Translations under genes and position numbers: made by a program
Shown here: positions 51,375 through 60,862 of the stretch, piece by piece
How the letters are laid out: each line of letters starts with the position of its first letter
Numbering within the stretch: the stretch's first letter is position 1
The notes under the pieces: generated by a model
What the model was told of the DNA's origin: nothing
Databases searched by the model: none
Seen by the model: the letters and a program-made list of their open reading frames with translations, nothing else
Assembly: GCA_949752745.1 (NCBI GenBank)
Contig: OX457029.1
Span: 13,704,039 to 13,768,038, forward strand
Reading direction: 5' to 3'
Source of the DNA: Protula sp. h YS-2021
Lineage: Eukaryota > Annelida > Polychaeta > Sabellida > Serpulidae
Length of the DNA stretch: 64,000 nt

Positions 51375-54300
51375 TATGCCTGTAACTACGCCTGATTTCA
51401 TTGGTTATATTTTTATGCATCATTACTGGATACTATAGTGCACGTACCACCTGATGCTGGTTTTATGATTTACAATGCCAGGTCAAAAGACGGAAAAAGT
51501 TCTGAATAAGAGCTCGCGTGGACGTTAGACTGACGTCAAAATTACGTGTTGCTTAAACAAGGGATATTTTTAATGAATGGAGGTGTCAAAAGTGTGACGT
51601 CAAGTATGATATATCTGCTATATCTGCATGTTGCTTTTTATGATGGAAAGCTTGTAAAACCTGTTGTACTACAATCAATAATAATAAGAAATTGAAATTT
51701 TATTACGCAATTGCCTAAATCAACGTATGGTTTAGGAAAAATATAAGCGTAAACAAGTATATGCATTGCCAGTGGAGAAAGAAGTTAGTGCATATTTCCC
51801 TTATCAATAACAAAAAAACGGATTTAAAATTGTTAAGAATTATCTATGGGACATTAACAACTTCCCACTTGGAAACTTGTTCCCAGAATACTTTCTTTGG
51901 GCTTTTTGACATAGGAAGTTAAAAACCGGTACACATATAGAGGATGAGACGTTCTGAAATCAGCAATGTTTTTATATGGACCTTCCAAATGAAGGTGAAT
52001 TGGGATCAAACACTACTTAAAATGGTTTACAGAAAACTTCTCCTGGTTTATTTGATGTGAGATTTTCTCTATAGCAATTTGCACACCTATAAAAAGTAAT
52101 AAAACCTCCTGAAATCCGTTTTCCTTAGATCTCAAAGGTCAAGGTAAGTGTAGAGAGTTTGAATTTATTGTCGACTCTCTCGCGCAATAGGTACTGCCGT
52201 AACCGTCCCCTTCTCAATCGAGGTCGAGATCAAAACCCGAAAGACTTTAGAGAAACACCATTTTGAAGTCATTTCTTACCCTGTGGGCCTGAGAGACGTT
52301 ATAAAAACGAACCTCAGAGACCTTGACTTTCTCAGTCAAGGTCAAGGTAAGAAACTGTTTGCAAATGTTTTTCAAGGGTTTCTCGTAACGCCTTGTCTTG
52401 TTTGTTTGCTTTTTATCTTAGAAAAATAGGTCACATTTTGGCATTTTCAAAACAATTAGCGAGGTAATTTATATAAATTGGGTCTCACCCTGCAGTTTGG
52501 AACCTATAAATCTCAAACGACTGCTGCGAAATATTTTCAGACTTCTTCCGCTCGTGCTACGTTTTAATTGGATTGATTTTGAATGATGTCAGACTGTTTT
52601 AATTGATTCTTTTAAAACAACTTTTATGGTTATTTTTCAAACGCCGTCGTTATAATTTGTTTTAATATTGTACAACTTAATACGAGTTGTGCTAGATGAA
52701 AGTTCTCTGTTATTAAAATACTCTTATGGGGATCCGCAAAAGATTGACCACATATATTGCCTCATAAATTCGAAAGTAAATGTAAAGTATGCCGATAACT
52801 AGAGCCTTATTTCGCCAGCGAAATGTTAAACACTTGACAAAAAATTAAATGCAAAAATACTTCCTTCAATGGGTTATTTCTTGAATAATATATTGCAAAC
52901 AACACAGCTTGAATACGTCTTATAAGCAGAGTAGTGTTTGGTTTTGTTGGCTTAACGTTTCATTGACTGAGCAGGCATACTACGTGTTATCTATTTACGC
53001 AGTGAGAGCTCGCACAAAGCTCAGCAGCTGTGTTCTGTGATGTACGTTAAATGCAATGCATTTACTTGCAAAAATACTCTTTTCACATGGCCTTTTAACA
53101 AAGAAAACGAAATCGAAGACGAAAATAAAAAGTGACATGCACACGTTCAGATCAAGCTCTTCATAAGTCCCAAGTTTCATGGTCTTAGGGCCCATAGTGG
53201 CAGAGACGAAGAAGACACGAAAAATCGGAAAAAAGTGTCAAGAAGAAAAAAAGGACAAATTTTGCTCGCACAAATTCATATAACTCTTGCAAGCCAAAGG
53301 CTTGTCAAGTGTTAATTAGCGTATAATCAGGAGTACGTTAACGCCCATTGTATTTTTTTTCAATAGAACCAAATATAAAGCAAGTCTCTTTCTGTCTGTC
53401 TATCCGCTAAACTGTCTGACTACACAACAAAGTATTCTGGCGATTTCAAAGTTCTGTCAAAAATGTAAATAGCATGTAGGTGACTCTCTAAAAACATTTA
53501 TATCAATTTGAAAGCAGAATGACCCAGGTCAGAATCTAAGTAGTTTAGCATCCAGACAGACAAATATGCATGCTCCACATTTGTATATTAACAGACCACA
53601 TTTGAGGACTTTTGAAGGTCAAGATAAAAAGAATGGGATTCCCGCTAGATCATATCGTATGCTTGTACCAAATGTTGTCTTCGTGCATTAAACCTGTAGG
53701 AGTTGTCTAGAAACCGCCCAAATGAGAAAAAATAAAAAGAATAGAAAAAATAAACTTTCGGAACAACTACAAATACTTTTTCCATTTGAAGACGAAATTT
53801 TCAAGCAGAAAAAGCAAAAGAAAAGTTTTTAATAAATGCCGAAGTTTTCCTATTTGGAAGCAAAATTTTCAAGTGTAAATGAAAACAGAATATAAAGTGA
53901 AGTTCTCACAAAATAGAAATGGTTTCAAAACAACACTTTCTTATGCGTGTGTTTTATGTATTTGCACATCGCATTGCGTTAAACTTAAACAAAGAATGAA
54001 AAATAAATGTAACTTAATGTGCTACCTGAGGTTAAAATAAAGCTGTGCTTAAATATCCACGATCAAGCCTCAAACTCTTTGCAGTATTCATTCATGTGTG
54101 TGTGTTTGCTTTCTGTGAGTGTGTTAGACATTACTTGTAATTCAGGCTAAGGGGAACAGAAAATTAACGCGAGAATATTAACCGTCCGCATTCCAAAGCA
54201 ATACATTTTGGGAGGGGGGGCAGGGTCAAGACAGCTTGCAATAATGTGTACACACCAAATAATTTACTGAACAATAAGAGGAGAACAAAAATATTTCTAT

Positions 54301-54900
54301 CTTTCCCGTTTGTCTAATGAACGCTAAACACCTTTCAAACACACCTGTACACATCCCACCCCCTCTCCCTAAATAACCCAGCATGCTTCGCCCTTTTAGA
54401 CACTTGCTCATGTAAAAAACCTAATTGCCTTATATAGCAACGTGGCTTGAAAAGCACATAAAAGTAGATCAATAGAAACACTAAGACCCAAGACCACTTG
54501 TCCAACTGCGCGTCATTCATGTCCGTATGCCCGGGTATGCTACATATTTCGCAATCAAGTAACAGAACCCCAAGTGAAAGCCTATGCTTTACCCGCTTGA
54601 TAAGTTTTCACACCAAGTGATTGTGTCGAGAAAATCGAACCACACCAGTTGATTGTTTCTATAAAACATAGAAAAACTCCATTAGGGTAAAAAGCAACAG
54701 ATTGATTCCTGTCAAATGTGATTTAGTGCTGAGAATATCTTATTATTAAGAGGGGCACCCAGACGGGCCACTCACGGACCAGCGGAAAGGGATGGAAAGG
54801 GGTCGCGGAGAGCAGTGTGGGATAGCGGGGGCAAAACACAAGATTTTTCAGTTACACTTACCAAAAGAATTATTTTCATGTAGCATCAGATGCTACTCGA
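51375..54900. other. Non-coding region upstream of the TRIM-like gene
   Basis: Contains the presumed promoter and 5' exon of the TRIM-like gene, which cannot be pinned down. A TGACGTCAA element (CRE-like) lies at about 51596. At 52321-52347, CCTTGACT/AGTCAAGG (5-nt loop) is followed by GGTCAAGGTAAG. The stretch 53370-53740 reads like a fragment of a dispersed repeat (TCTGTCTGTCTATCCGC followed by TTGAAGGTCAAG and a GGAGTTGTCTAGAAACCGCC tail). A G-rich run is at about 54211-54221. No gene can be supported. Confidence 0.45.
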
Positions 54901-55199
54901 TATTACTTTTGTTACTGTACCTTTCCAAAAAAAAAAAAAAAAAGCGAGGAGTAAGGCGGAAATTTGGGGGCCCGACCTGGCCGCCTAGAATCGCCAATTT
55001 CACGAAAAAGGGGCAAATCTTCATTTAGCACTCCGTGTGTCCGACAAAAGAGTGTGGTTCTTTACGGACCAAGACATGACACAAACACACTTCTCAATAT
55101 AAGTGTTGGCAAAATACACTTCCCATTAAACGTTCCAATTAAAAATTGCACACAACGTCCCTTTGGTTTACGACTTCAACCCGACCAAACCACGTAATT
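54901..55199. other. Poly-A tract and GC-richer segment
   Basis: An uninterrupted A tract of about 18 nt (54927-54944) is followed by a GC-richer stretch (GGGGGCCCGACCTGGCC). Just upstream, 54755-54835 is also unusually GC-rich for this region. This could be a retroposed or transferred fragment, but there is no recognisable gene and no paired target duplication. Confidence 0.3.
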
Positions 55200-55720
55200 A
55201 ACTCTGGTTGTGCTTCGGTTATAACTGGTTTCGACTGCAGATCAATGTCGCGGATAAATGATAATACGTTGAATAGACGTTGAATAAGCAACGTAGTCTA
55301 GACGTTACTTTTGGTGGCAAACAAAAAAAAACAAAGGTCAACTTTCTCCAACGTCTAATCAACGTCTTTGGCGGACGATTGAATAGAAGTCCGAAAACCG
55401 GCGTTGTACAGACGTGGGGCTCACAAATAAAAACAACATCTTGTGTTACAGCTCATCTGCAATGGTAGCCATGAGAGGCCATTCGAAAATATACCAAAAC
55501 AAAAACGTAAAACGTTAGAATTTTGAGACCGCGCAAGTTTACAGCGTTGCTTTTACGACGTCTATACAAGGTTCTTTTGACTTCCATTGCAACCTTTACG
55601 CAACATTGATTAGACGTCGATTTATGGACGTCCATCCAACGTCGGAAGATACACGTTGTTTTGACTTCAATAAGCAACCAGAAACCGACGTTGACCAACC
55701 CCTTTTTGGAAAAAAACGAG
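55200..55720. mobile_element. ACGTC/ACGTT-rich repeat cluster, possible DNA-transposon remnant
   Basis: Many copies of AACGTC/GACGTT words in both orientations (for example TAGACGTTGAATAAGCAACG near 55276, CAACGTCTAATCAACGTC near 55349, GATTAGACGTCG near 55608, AAACCGACGTTG near 55682), concentrated in two clusters around a plainer centre. Such dense, bidirectional subterminal repeats are typical of non-autonomous DNA transposons. No terminal inverted repeat or target duplication was fixed, so the boundaries are approximate. Confidence 0.4.
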
Positions 55721-56248
55721 AAGCATTAAATAAAATAACCGTTTTTAGCAAAAATCGAAATTCTTCAACAAATGCGTTTGGCCCCAAGGATTATCCCTTT
55801 TCTCATGTTTGTTTTTTGTTTTGGTTTTTTTTCTGACAACAAGCAAAATATGCTATCAAGTACCTCCCCCCCCCCCCTTTAGTAAGGATTACTAATGTTG
55901 ATCATCGATCTAACAATATCTAAAAAACTGTCTCTTTATAGTCAAAATGTGACTGTGAAAAGAACCGGTTAATTGTGCGTGGTATAAAAATACCATGGTG
56001 CATTCGATCGATGTGGAAACTTCTCCAGTCAGACTGTCTGAAGATCGCAACATACCTTTCACAGAAATGCACTTTTCTTCCCAAAATACCCTAGCTGGTC
56101 TCGTCCCTTTTGTTAATTTGGTAACTTGCTCATACGAAAAATTCAATTTACCGTGTTTGACAACGCAGCTTATACGTCACAACATAGGTGTGTGCATAAC
56201 CTCTTGCACTATCTGGTATTTTTAAAACTGACAAAGCAGATCTTTGAA
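55721..56248. other. Non-coding spacer
   Basis: Includes a C homopolymer at about 55866-55878. Overlapping open frames of 60-80 aa on both strands show no recognisable domain. Nothing else can be supported. Confidence 0.4.
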
Positions 56249-56455
56249 CGATATATATATATATATGTTCAGAAACATGGTGAACATGCTGAGCAACATG
56301 TTGAATATGTTGAGCATGTTCAAGAACATGTTGAACATGTTTAAGAACATGTTGAACATGTTAAACATGTTTATGAATATGTTGAACATGTTCAATATGT
56401 TGAAAAGCTTGTTAAACAATTTGTTGAACAATTGTTGAACAACTTGTTAAAAAAA
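56249..56455 (+). repeat. (TA)n followed by a degenerate TTGAACATG 9-mer array, outside the foldback element
   Basis: A TA dinucleotide run (about 56250-56267) leads into about 20 imperfect copies of the 9-mer TTGAACATG. It ends with AACAATTTGTTGAACAATTG, closely matching the end of the 9-mer array in the right arm (61432-61448). The orientation equals that of the right-arm inner array. It therefore looks like a relic of another copy or arm of the same element family, 170 bp outside the present left boundary. Confidence 0.8.
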
Positions 56456-56625
56456 AGCTAAGGCTTACATAAATGGTCCACCCACAATCTCTCCGCCTCA
56501 TTCGAGGAACATACCCAGAAAGATATCCTGGTTATTTATTCCTCAGGGGAAAGCTGCCATGTGTTTGAATGAAATTTCTTAATTTTGGAACGCGAAGAGT
56601 TAATAATAGGGCGCGATAAATTAAG
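56456..56625. other. Spacer between outer 9-mer array and foldback element
   Basis: 170 bp with no recognised feature, separating the stray 9-mer array from the left TTAA boundary. Confidence 0.4.
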
Positions 56626-56629
56626 TTAA
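56626..56629. other. TTAA at left boundary of the foldback element
   Basis: TTAA directly abuts the first base of inverted-repeat homology (TAGTAGGGGAG). The right boundary carries TTAA at 63717-63720. This is the expected target-site pattern of piggyBac-type insertion, though TTAA is common in AT-rich DNA. Confidence 0.5.
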
Positions 56630-56659
56630 TAGTAGGGGAGAAGTGGGGTTCCGAAAACA

Positions 56660-57135
56660 GGAAGTGACGTCATAATGACGTCAGGAGGTGTTTTCGGAGC
56701 CCCATGGGGCTCCAAAAACAGTGACGTCATAATGACGTCACTGTGGGGAAAACCCGATCGATAAATTTCAGAGTGCACTCGTACAGAGTGTGGGGGAAAA
56801 CCGATCGATAAATTTTAGAGTGCACTCGTTCAGAGCGTGGGAACGATCAATAAATTTGAGAAGGAATGGGATTTTCAGCAGTATAAAAGTGTGGCTCCGA
56901 AACAGGAAGGGACGTCATAATGACGTCAAGAGGTGTTTTCGGAGCCCCATGGGGCTCCGGAAACAGTGACGTGATTGTTTTCGAATTCGCATGGGTATTT
57001 TGAAACAGGTAATCGAAAGAGCGCGCGCCCATTCAATGACGTCATGATGACGTTATAATGACGTCATCATCATGACGTTATAATGACGTCATTATGACGT
57101 CATCATGACGTTAACATGACGTCATCATGATGTTA
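56660..57135. promoter_or_regulatory. CRE/ATF-like TGACGTCA iteron cluster, left arm
   Basis: The perfect palindrome TGACGTCA, often as the pair TGACGTCATAATGACGTCA, occurs near 56668, 56722 and 56911. A run of about ten near-copies (TGACGTCA alternating with TGACGTTA) fills 57035-57125. TGACGTCA is the established binding site of CREB/ATF bZIP proteins. The clustering could equally represent iterons for an element-encoded DNA-binding protein. The right arm has the same set with fewer copies. Confidence 0.6.
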
Positions 57136-57295
57136 TGGCATATTAAGACAGTCCTAAGCAGCTTAACCCTAAGTCGCCTGTCAATCATCATGACGTCATT
57201 AGTCACGTGACCTGTCAATCATTGGTCACATGACCTGTCAATCATGTGTCATGTGACTGTATATGAGGAATATTTTCAGGCTCATTAACCTTCTG

Positions 57296-57347
57296 GCCTG
57301 AATGGCCCATGATCTGAAGGTCGGTGGATCGAACCCGCTATCGGGCA
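57296..57347 (+). pseudogene. Truncated tRNA-like sequence (internal deletion)
   Basis: 52-nt left-arm partner of the 85-nt tRNA-like sequence at 63023-63107. It keeps the acceptor halves (GCCTGAA and ATCGGGC) and the T-arm-like GGATCGAACCC, but the D arm and most of the anticodon region (33 nt) are gone. Non-functional as a tRNA. Confidence 0.6.
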
Positions 57348-57361
57348 TCACTTTTATATCA

Positions 57362-57542
57362 TGGGTCCTCAATCTTAGAATACCCCCCGGGTCCTCAATC
57401 TTAGAAAAAATCCCTGGTCCTGAATCTTAGAAGGCCCCCCGGTCCTGAATCTTAGAAGATACCCCCGGTCCTGAATCTTAGAAGACCCCCCGGTCCTGAA
57501 TCTTGGAAGACCCCCCGGGTCCTCAATCTAAGGAAACCCCCG
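57362..57542 (+). repeat. 26-bp tandem block (GGTCCTGAATCTTAGAA), about seven copies
   Basis: About seven units of GGTCCT(G/C)AATCTTAGAA followed by a C-rich linker of variable length. The right-arm counterpart (62876-63010) has about five units, so copy number drifted after the arms formed. Confidence 0.85.
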
Positions 57543-57647
57543 AGGATGTGACTATGTTACATCATATAGCTATATGACTATGTAATTGCTATGTGAACAT
57601 AATTAGTCTAACGTATGTATGTCATTATCAGATCGTTCAACAGACAA

Positions 57648-57720
57648 GCCGTGATAGCTCACTTGGAAGAGTAGACGGCTAGCAACCTGAGAGTTGTGGG
57701 ATCGATCCCAAATCGGGGCA
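57648..57720 (+). tRNA. tRNA-like sequence, 73 nt, degenerate (anticodon position reads AGC)
   Basis: Exactly 73 nt, with a good A box (TAGCTCACTTGG), a B-box-like GGATCGATCC, a four-pair D stem (GCTC/GAGT) and an anticodon loop CTAGCAA, which would give AGC (Ala). Acceptor pairing (GCCGTGA with TCGGGGC) has one mismatch; the anticodon and T stems are weak. It resembles a tRNA-derived SINE head or a tRNA pseudogene rather than a functional tRNA. An equivalent copy lies in the right arm at 62701-62773. Confidence 0.45.
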
Positions 57721-57912
57721 AACTTTTTTCTGGTTTTTGTTCACTTTTATGACTCTGTGACAATATGTGACAACATGTGACTGTGGCATCATGTGACTCT
57801 GTGACATTATGTGACTCTGTGACTTTTTTTATTTATTATTATTATGATAATATTTAATTAGTCATATTTCAATGGTTTCCCATTACAGCAACCACATACA
57901 CATAGCATAAGT

Positions 57913-58230
57913 ACATGTGTACAGAGTGTGGGAAAAACCGATTGATAAATTTTAGAGTGCACTCGTTCAGAGCGTGGAGGAAACTGATCGATAAAATTTC
58001 AGAGTGCACCCGTTCAGACCGTGGGAACGATCGATAAATTTGAAAACATCAAAGGCCTAGACCGTGGGAACGATCAGTAAATTTCAGAGTGCACTAATTC
58101 AGACCGTGGGAACGATCGATAAATTTGAAAACATCAAAGGCCTAGACCGTGGGAACGATCAATAAATTTCAGAGTGCACTAATTCAGAGCGTGGGAACGA
58201 TCAATAAATTTGAGAAGGAATGGGATTTTT
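57913..58230 (+). repeat. GATCGATAAATTT repeat block, left arm
   Basis: About seven alternating units of the form CGTGGGAACGATCGATAAATTT followed by CAGAGTGCACTCGTTCAGA or GAAAACATCAAAGGCCTAGAC. Three further units occur at 56755-56870, ending with the same GAGAAGGAATGGGATTTT, so the block was duplicated within the arm. The right-arm copies are at 62205-62510 and 63483-63600. Confidence 0.85.
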
Positions 58231-58235
58231 CCCAA

Positions 58236-58750
58236 TTCTATGTTTTATGTTATAGTAGTTTGAAAATGACACTTCTAAAGCACATTTAACAAATGTAGTT
58301 TTTTGATAACATATAATATATAAAATAAGTTTGAACATTTTAGCATGCTATTTATTTGAATATTCTAAAGTCATAGTAGTGGAAAAATGGTGGTTCTAGA
58401 CCAACTTGAACAAATTTAGTTTTTAGCACCATATGATATATAAGATAAGTTTGAACATTTTAGCATGCTACTTATTTAAAGATTCTAAAGTCATAGTAGT
58501 GGAAAAATTGTGATTCTAGACCAACTTTAACAAATTTTGTTATTTTGACAAAATATGATGTATAAAATAAGTTTGAACATTTTACCATGGTGTAGTAGGG
58601 TAAAAATAAGGGTTCTAAACCAACTTGAACAAATTTTGTTTTTGACAACATATGATGTATAAAATAAGTTTGAACATTTTACCATGGTGTAGTGAGGTAA
58701 AAATCAGGGTTCTAAAGCAACTTTAACAAATTTAGTTTTTTACACGTTTT
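58236..58750 (+). repeat. Direct repeats of about 120 bp, left arm
   Basis: Five units built around ATAAAATAAGTTTGAACATTTTA and GGTTCTAGACCAACTT. The first three are about 120 bp; the last two are shorter because the CATGCTATTTATTTG part is replaced by CCATGGTGTAG. Matching units are at 61690-62190 in the right arm. No open frame is kept across units. Confidence 0.8.
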
Positions 58751-58825
58751 AGACGATTCTACCACTTGGTTGATTGGTTGATTGTTGGAAAATGGATAGT
58801 GAAAATGTGGATAGTTATGTAGGAA

Positions 58826-58955
58826 AACTGCGCCCATTCAAAAGACGTGTTCGAATGGCAAGCCCATTTTAAAGACGTGTTCGAATGGCAAGCCCATTCA
58901 AAACACGTGTTCGAATGGCAAGCTCATTCAAAACACGTGTTCGAATAATTTTTGA
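58826..58955 (+). repeat. 30-bp repeat block with CACGTG and TTCGAA, left arm
   Basis: Four copies of GCCCATTCAAAACACGTG followed by TTCGAATGGCAA; two copies read AAGACGTG instead of AACACGTG. CACGTG is an E-box palindrome. The counterpart is at 61470-61595. Confidence 0.85.
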
Positions 58956-58977
58956 AAGATATTACGTCGTGGTATTG

Positions 58978-59107
58978 TTCAGCAAATTGTTCAACATGTT
59001 CAACATGTTCAACAAGTTCAACATGTTCAACATGTTCAACAAGTTCAACATGTTCAACAAAATGTTCAACATGTTCAACATGTTGTTCAACATGTTCAAC
59101 AAGTTGT
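58978..59107 (+). repeat. TTCAACATG 9-mer array, inner end of left arm
   Basis: About 14 copies of TTCAACATG (variants TTCAACAAG and TTCAACAAA). As reverse complement it equals the TTGAACATG array of the right arm (61268-61450). Asn-Met-Phe/Leu repeat frames crossing it on both strands are artefacts. Confidence 0.92.
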
Positions 59108-59124
59108 ATATATGAACCGAAAGG

Positions 59125-59184
59125 ATGTATAAATGCAACATTTGTTCGAAATCTTACAATTGGCCGCAAAGTCGCATATGGTAA
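59125..59184 (+). pseudogene. Fossil 5' end of the zinc-finger gene in the left arm
   Basis: ATG followed by codons for MYKCNICSKSYNWPQS, identical in protein sequence to the first 16 residues of the zinc-finger protein at 60768-61205. It then runs into unrelated sequence and stops at 59184. Homology to the right arm ends at 59173. About 43 bp between the TATA motif and the ATG are missing compared with the right arm, so promoter spacing is also broken. Confidence 0.85.
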
Positions 59185-59248
59185 ACTTATTTCTAAACAT
59201 ATTAGGACATAGTGTGTCCAACCTCGAGTGTGACAGCTCCCTATAGAG

Positions 59249-59257
59249 CATAAAAGG
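59249..59257 (+). promoter_or_regulatory. TATA-like box of the PC4-like gene
   Basis: CATAAAAGG lies 54-62 nt upstream of the ATG at 59311, leaving room for a start site near 59280 and a short 5' UTR. It is inside the unique centre, just beyond the left arm. Confidence 0.5.
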
Positions 59258-59310
59258 TACCTACACTCAGACATAACGCACATTCTGTGTCAAGATACTG
59301 AAGAGTGAAC

Positions 59311-59853
59311 ATGTCTGCAGTGAGTGAACAACAACTACCATCTATGGCAATGCCTGCAGAAAATTTTATAGCAAAGCCTGAGACAATACCTACAGCAAAG
59401 TCTAAGGCAATGCCCATGGTAAAGTCTAAGGCGAAGTCACGTCAGCAGCGTCAAAAGCGGCCACATCTTAGAAAGATAAAAAGAGATGAGTTACCAGCTA
59501 TTACGCCGCCGTGTAAAATGCGAAAAAATACGACAGAGCCTAATATAAAGCGAGAACCGGAGCGTAAAGCTGATACCACTATGAAAAAGATGCGTGTAGA
59601 CGATTTACCGGTTATGATACCCATTAATGGAGAAACATATATTAAATTGGTGAAATATCAACAGAAAGTGATGGTTAACATTCTTAAATATATTACGAAT
59701 CATGCATCTGGGAGGTTATACCCTACCAAGAAGGGAATTTTGTTGTCATTGAAAGACTGGCACATGTTGAAGAAGCAAATGACGTCAGTGGATCTCAGGC
59801 TTCAGAAAATGGATCTGTATAAATGCAGTGACTGTCAGAAGATGGTTGAGTAG
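59311..59853 (+). CDS. PC4-like (transcriptional coactivator p15) domain protein, 180 aa
   Basis: The first ATG is at 59311. Residues 1-50 are Ala/Met/Lys-rich with AKSKA-type repeats; residues 43-60 are strongly basic (nuclear-localisation-like). A short motif recurs at 58-65 and 96-102 (RDELPAI, VDDLPVM). Residues about 108-165 match the PC4 C-terminal domain pattern: a Tyr-containing strand, a KV-hydrophobic strand (KVMVNILKYI), then PTKKGI-L-L and a W-x6-Q helix (Trp150, Gln156), as in the PGRKGI-S-L...W...L motif of PC4. PC4 domains dimerise and bind single-stranded or melted DNA. The tail has an extra CxxC (Cys172, Cys175). It converges with the zinc-finger gene and is the only intact gene of the element. 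A role in binding melted or replicating element DNA, or in transcribing the element, is inference. It could also be a captured host gene. Confidence 0.75.
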   Translation: MSAVSEQQLPSMAMPAENFIAKPETIPTAKSKAMPMVKSKAKSRQQRQKRPHLRKIKRDELPAITPPCKMRKNTTEPNIKREPERKADTTMKKMRVDDLPVMIPINGETYIKLVKYQQKVMVNILKYITNHASGRLYPTKKGILLSLKDWHMLKKQMTSVDLRLQKMDLYKCSDCQKMVE

Positions 59854-60502
59854 ACAGCGAGATGACTGTATACAGTTTTAACAGCATGACGAGCTTAGTG
59901 GATGCTGTGATTTCATCACAGTGCAGAAGATTGGACCGACGGTTTTGAAGCTTGACAAGAACTTAACTTTGACTCATATGGACATGTACATTTGATATGT
60001 AGTTCAAATTAAATTGTCTTCATGTGTAGACTATGAAATTAACATTATCTATGTTCATGTGAAGTCAGTTGTTATAAAATTTTAAGTTAAGTTCTTCTGC
60101 ACATGTATTAACATAATATGTATTTGAAATAGTTTTGTTTTTATCATAATTGTACATATTTGTAATGTTCAACAAAAACACATATGATGCTTTTCAACTT
60201 TTTATTTTTCTCATACAATACTTGGATATGATACATAATAAAACAATACTTGGATATAATACATAATAAAACAATACTTGAATATAATACATAATAATAC
60301 AATTCTTGAATATAATACATAATAATACAAAATTAACTATAATACCCAATATATGATATATGGTTTACGGGTCAATTAAAACCGTGTCAGAAACCTTACG
60401 ACTTTATATGTTGCAAAGCAAGACATATATTACACAACGCTTAAGTTAATAAAATATTACAACATTTATAAAGTCTTTATTATAAAGTTTAGTCAAATAA
60501 GT
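59854..60502. other. Shared 3' region between the two convergent genes
   Basis: Contains a tandem of about 28 bp (ACTTGGATATAATACATAATAAAACAAT) repeated four to five times at about 60215-60345, which offers several plus-strand AATAAA signals to the PC4-like gene. On the minus strand an AATAAA (about 60478-60483) lies about 20 nt past the zinc-finger C-terminal frame. No further gene is seen. Confidence 0.6.
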
Positions 60503-60862
60503 CTATTTTTCTGCATCTGTTTCACTCTGTTCACTGTCCATGCCACTTTTGTTGTCACTGCTACCATCCTCCTCCTCCTCCATATCTAGTAGCTCTTCAA
60601 AGAATGCATTGTTTTTCCTTAAAGCCGCCTTTAATGCCTTTGAATACTTATAATGTTTTTCATCAACAAAGTAATTAAAGTCCTCTAAACTCTTTTGATA
60701 ATGTTTGCTTTGTTGTAGACGCTGGGTATAGTTGAACAGTCTCATAAACAGTTGTTTTAGTCCATGCTTATATATGGGTAGAAGGTCCTTGTTCTTCATA
60801 TTCTGAAACTTTTTCTTGAAATATGCTATCATAGTCATCGTAGACGTCTTGAACCATATCAT
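60503..60862 (-). CDS. C-terminal part of the element zinc-finger protein, in a different frame
   Basis: Open frame of up to 119 codons that overlaps the end of the zinc-finger frame (60768-61205), offset by one base. The informative part (from about the PIYKHGLKQLF stretch) is helical and Lys-rich, with a conserved-looking Tyr/Leu pattern and an Ala-Leu-Lys helix, and it finishes in an acidic Glu/Asp/Ser tail. I recall similar helical tails behind N-terminal C2H2 fingers in uncharacterised invertebrate proteins, so I read this as the second half of one gene split by a one-base shift, a tiny intron or programmed slippage. Its own first Met codons lie inside the overlap and have no special context. 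Not an independent gene in my view. Confidence 0.55.
   Translation of the reverse strand: MIWFKTSTMTMIAYFKKKFQNMKNKDLLPIYKHGLKQLFMRLFNYTQRLQQSKHYQKSLEDFNYFVDEKHYKYSKALKAALRKNNAFFEELLDMEEEEDGSSDNKSGMDSEQSETDAEK

Larger units (their letters stand above)
56630..59173 (+). repeat. Left inverted arm of the foldback element
   Basis: Order from outside in: CRE-like TGACGTCA iterons and GGAGCCCCATGGGG segments (56630-57135), tRNA-like remnant (57296-57347), 26-mer block (57362-57542), tRNA-like sequence (57648-57720), GTGACTCTGTGAC words (57750-57825), GATCGATAAATTT block (57913-58230), units of about 120 bp (58236-58750), 30-mer block (58826-58955), 9-mer array (58978-59107), and the fossil start of the zinc-finger gene (59125-59173). 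Compared with the right arm it lacks 33 bp of the first tRNA-like sequence and about 43 bp between the TATA motif and the fossil ATG, but has more CRE iterons and more 26-mers. Confidence 0.92.

Noticed and set aside
49164..51395. Plus-strand frames across the TRIM-like gene
   Set aside because: Shadows of the 728-aa minus-strand coding sequence.
54792..55028. 78-aa frame crossing an A18 tract
   Set aside because: Lys run from the homopolymer; no domain and no continuation.
56222..56438. Asn-Met-Phe/Leu repeat frames on both strands at the 9-mer arrays (also 58885-59283 and 61225-61536)
   Set aside because: A 9-bp repeat keeps all frames open by arithmetic; both strands are open at once and the arrays vary in length.
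59305..59310. GTG start two codons upstream for the PC4-like gene
   Set aside because: A eukaryotic gene should start at ATG; the first ATG is at 59311.
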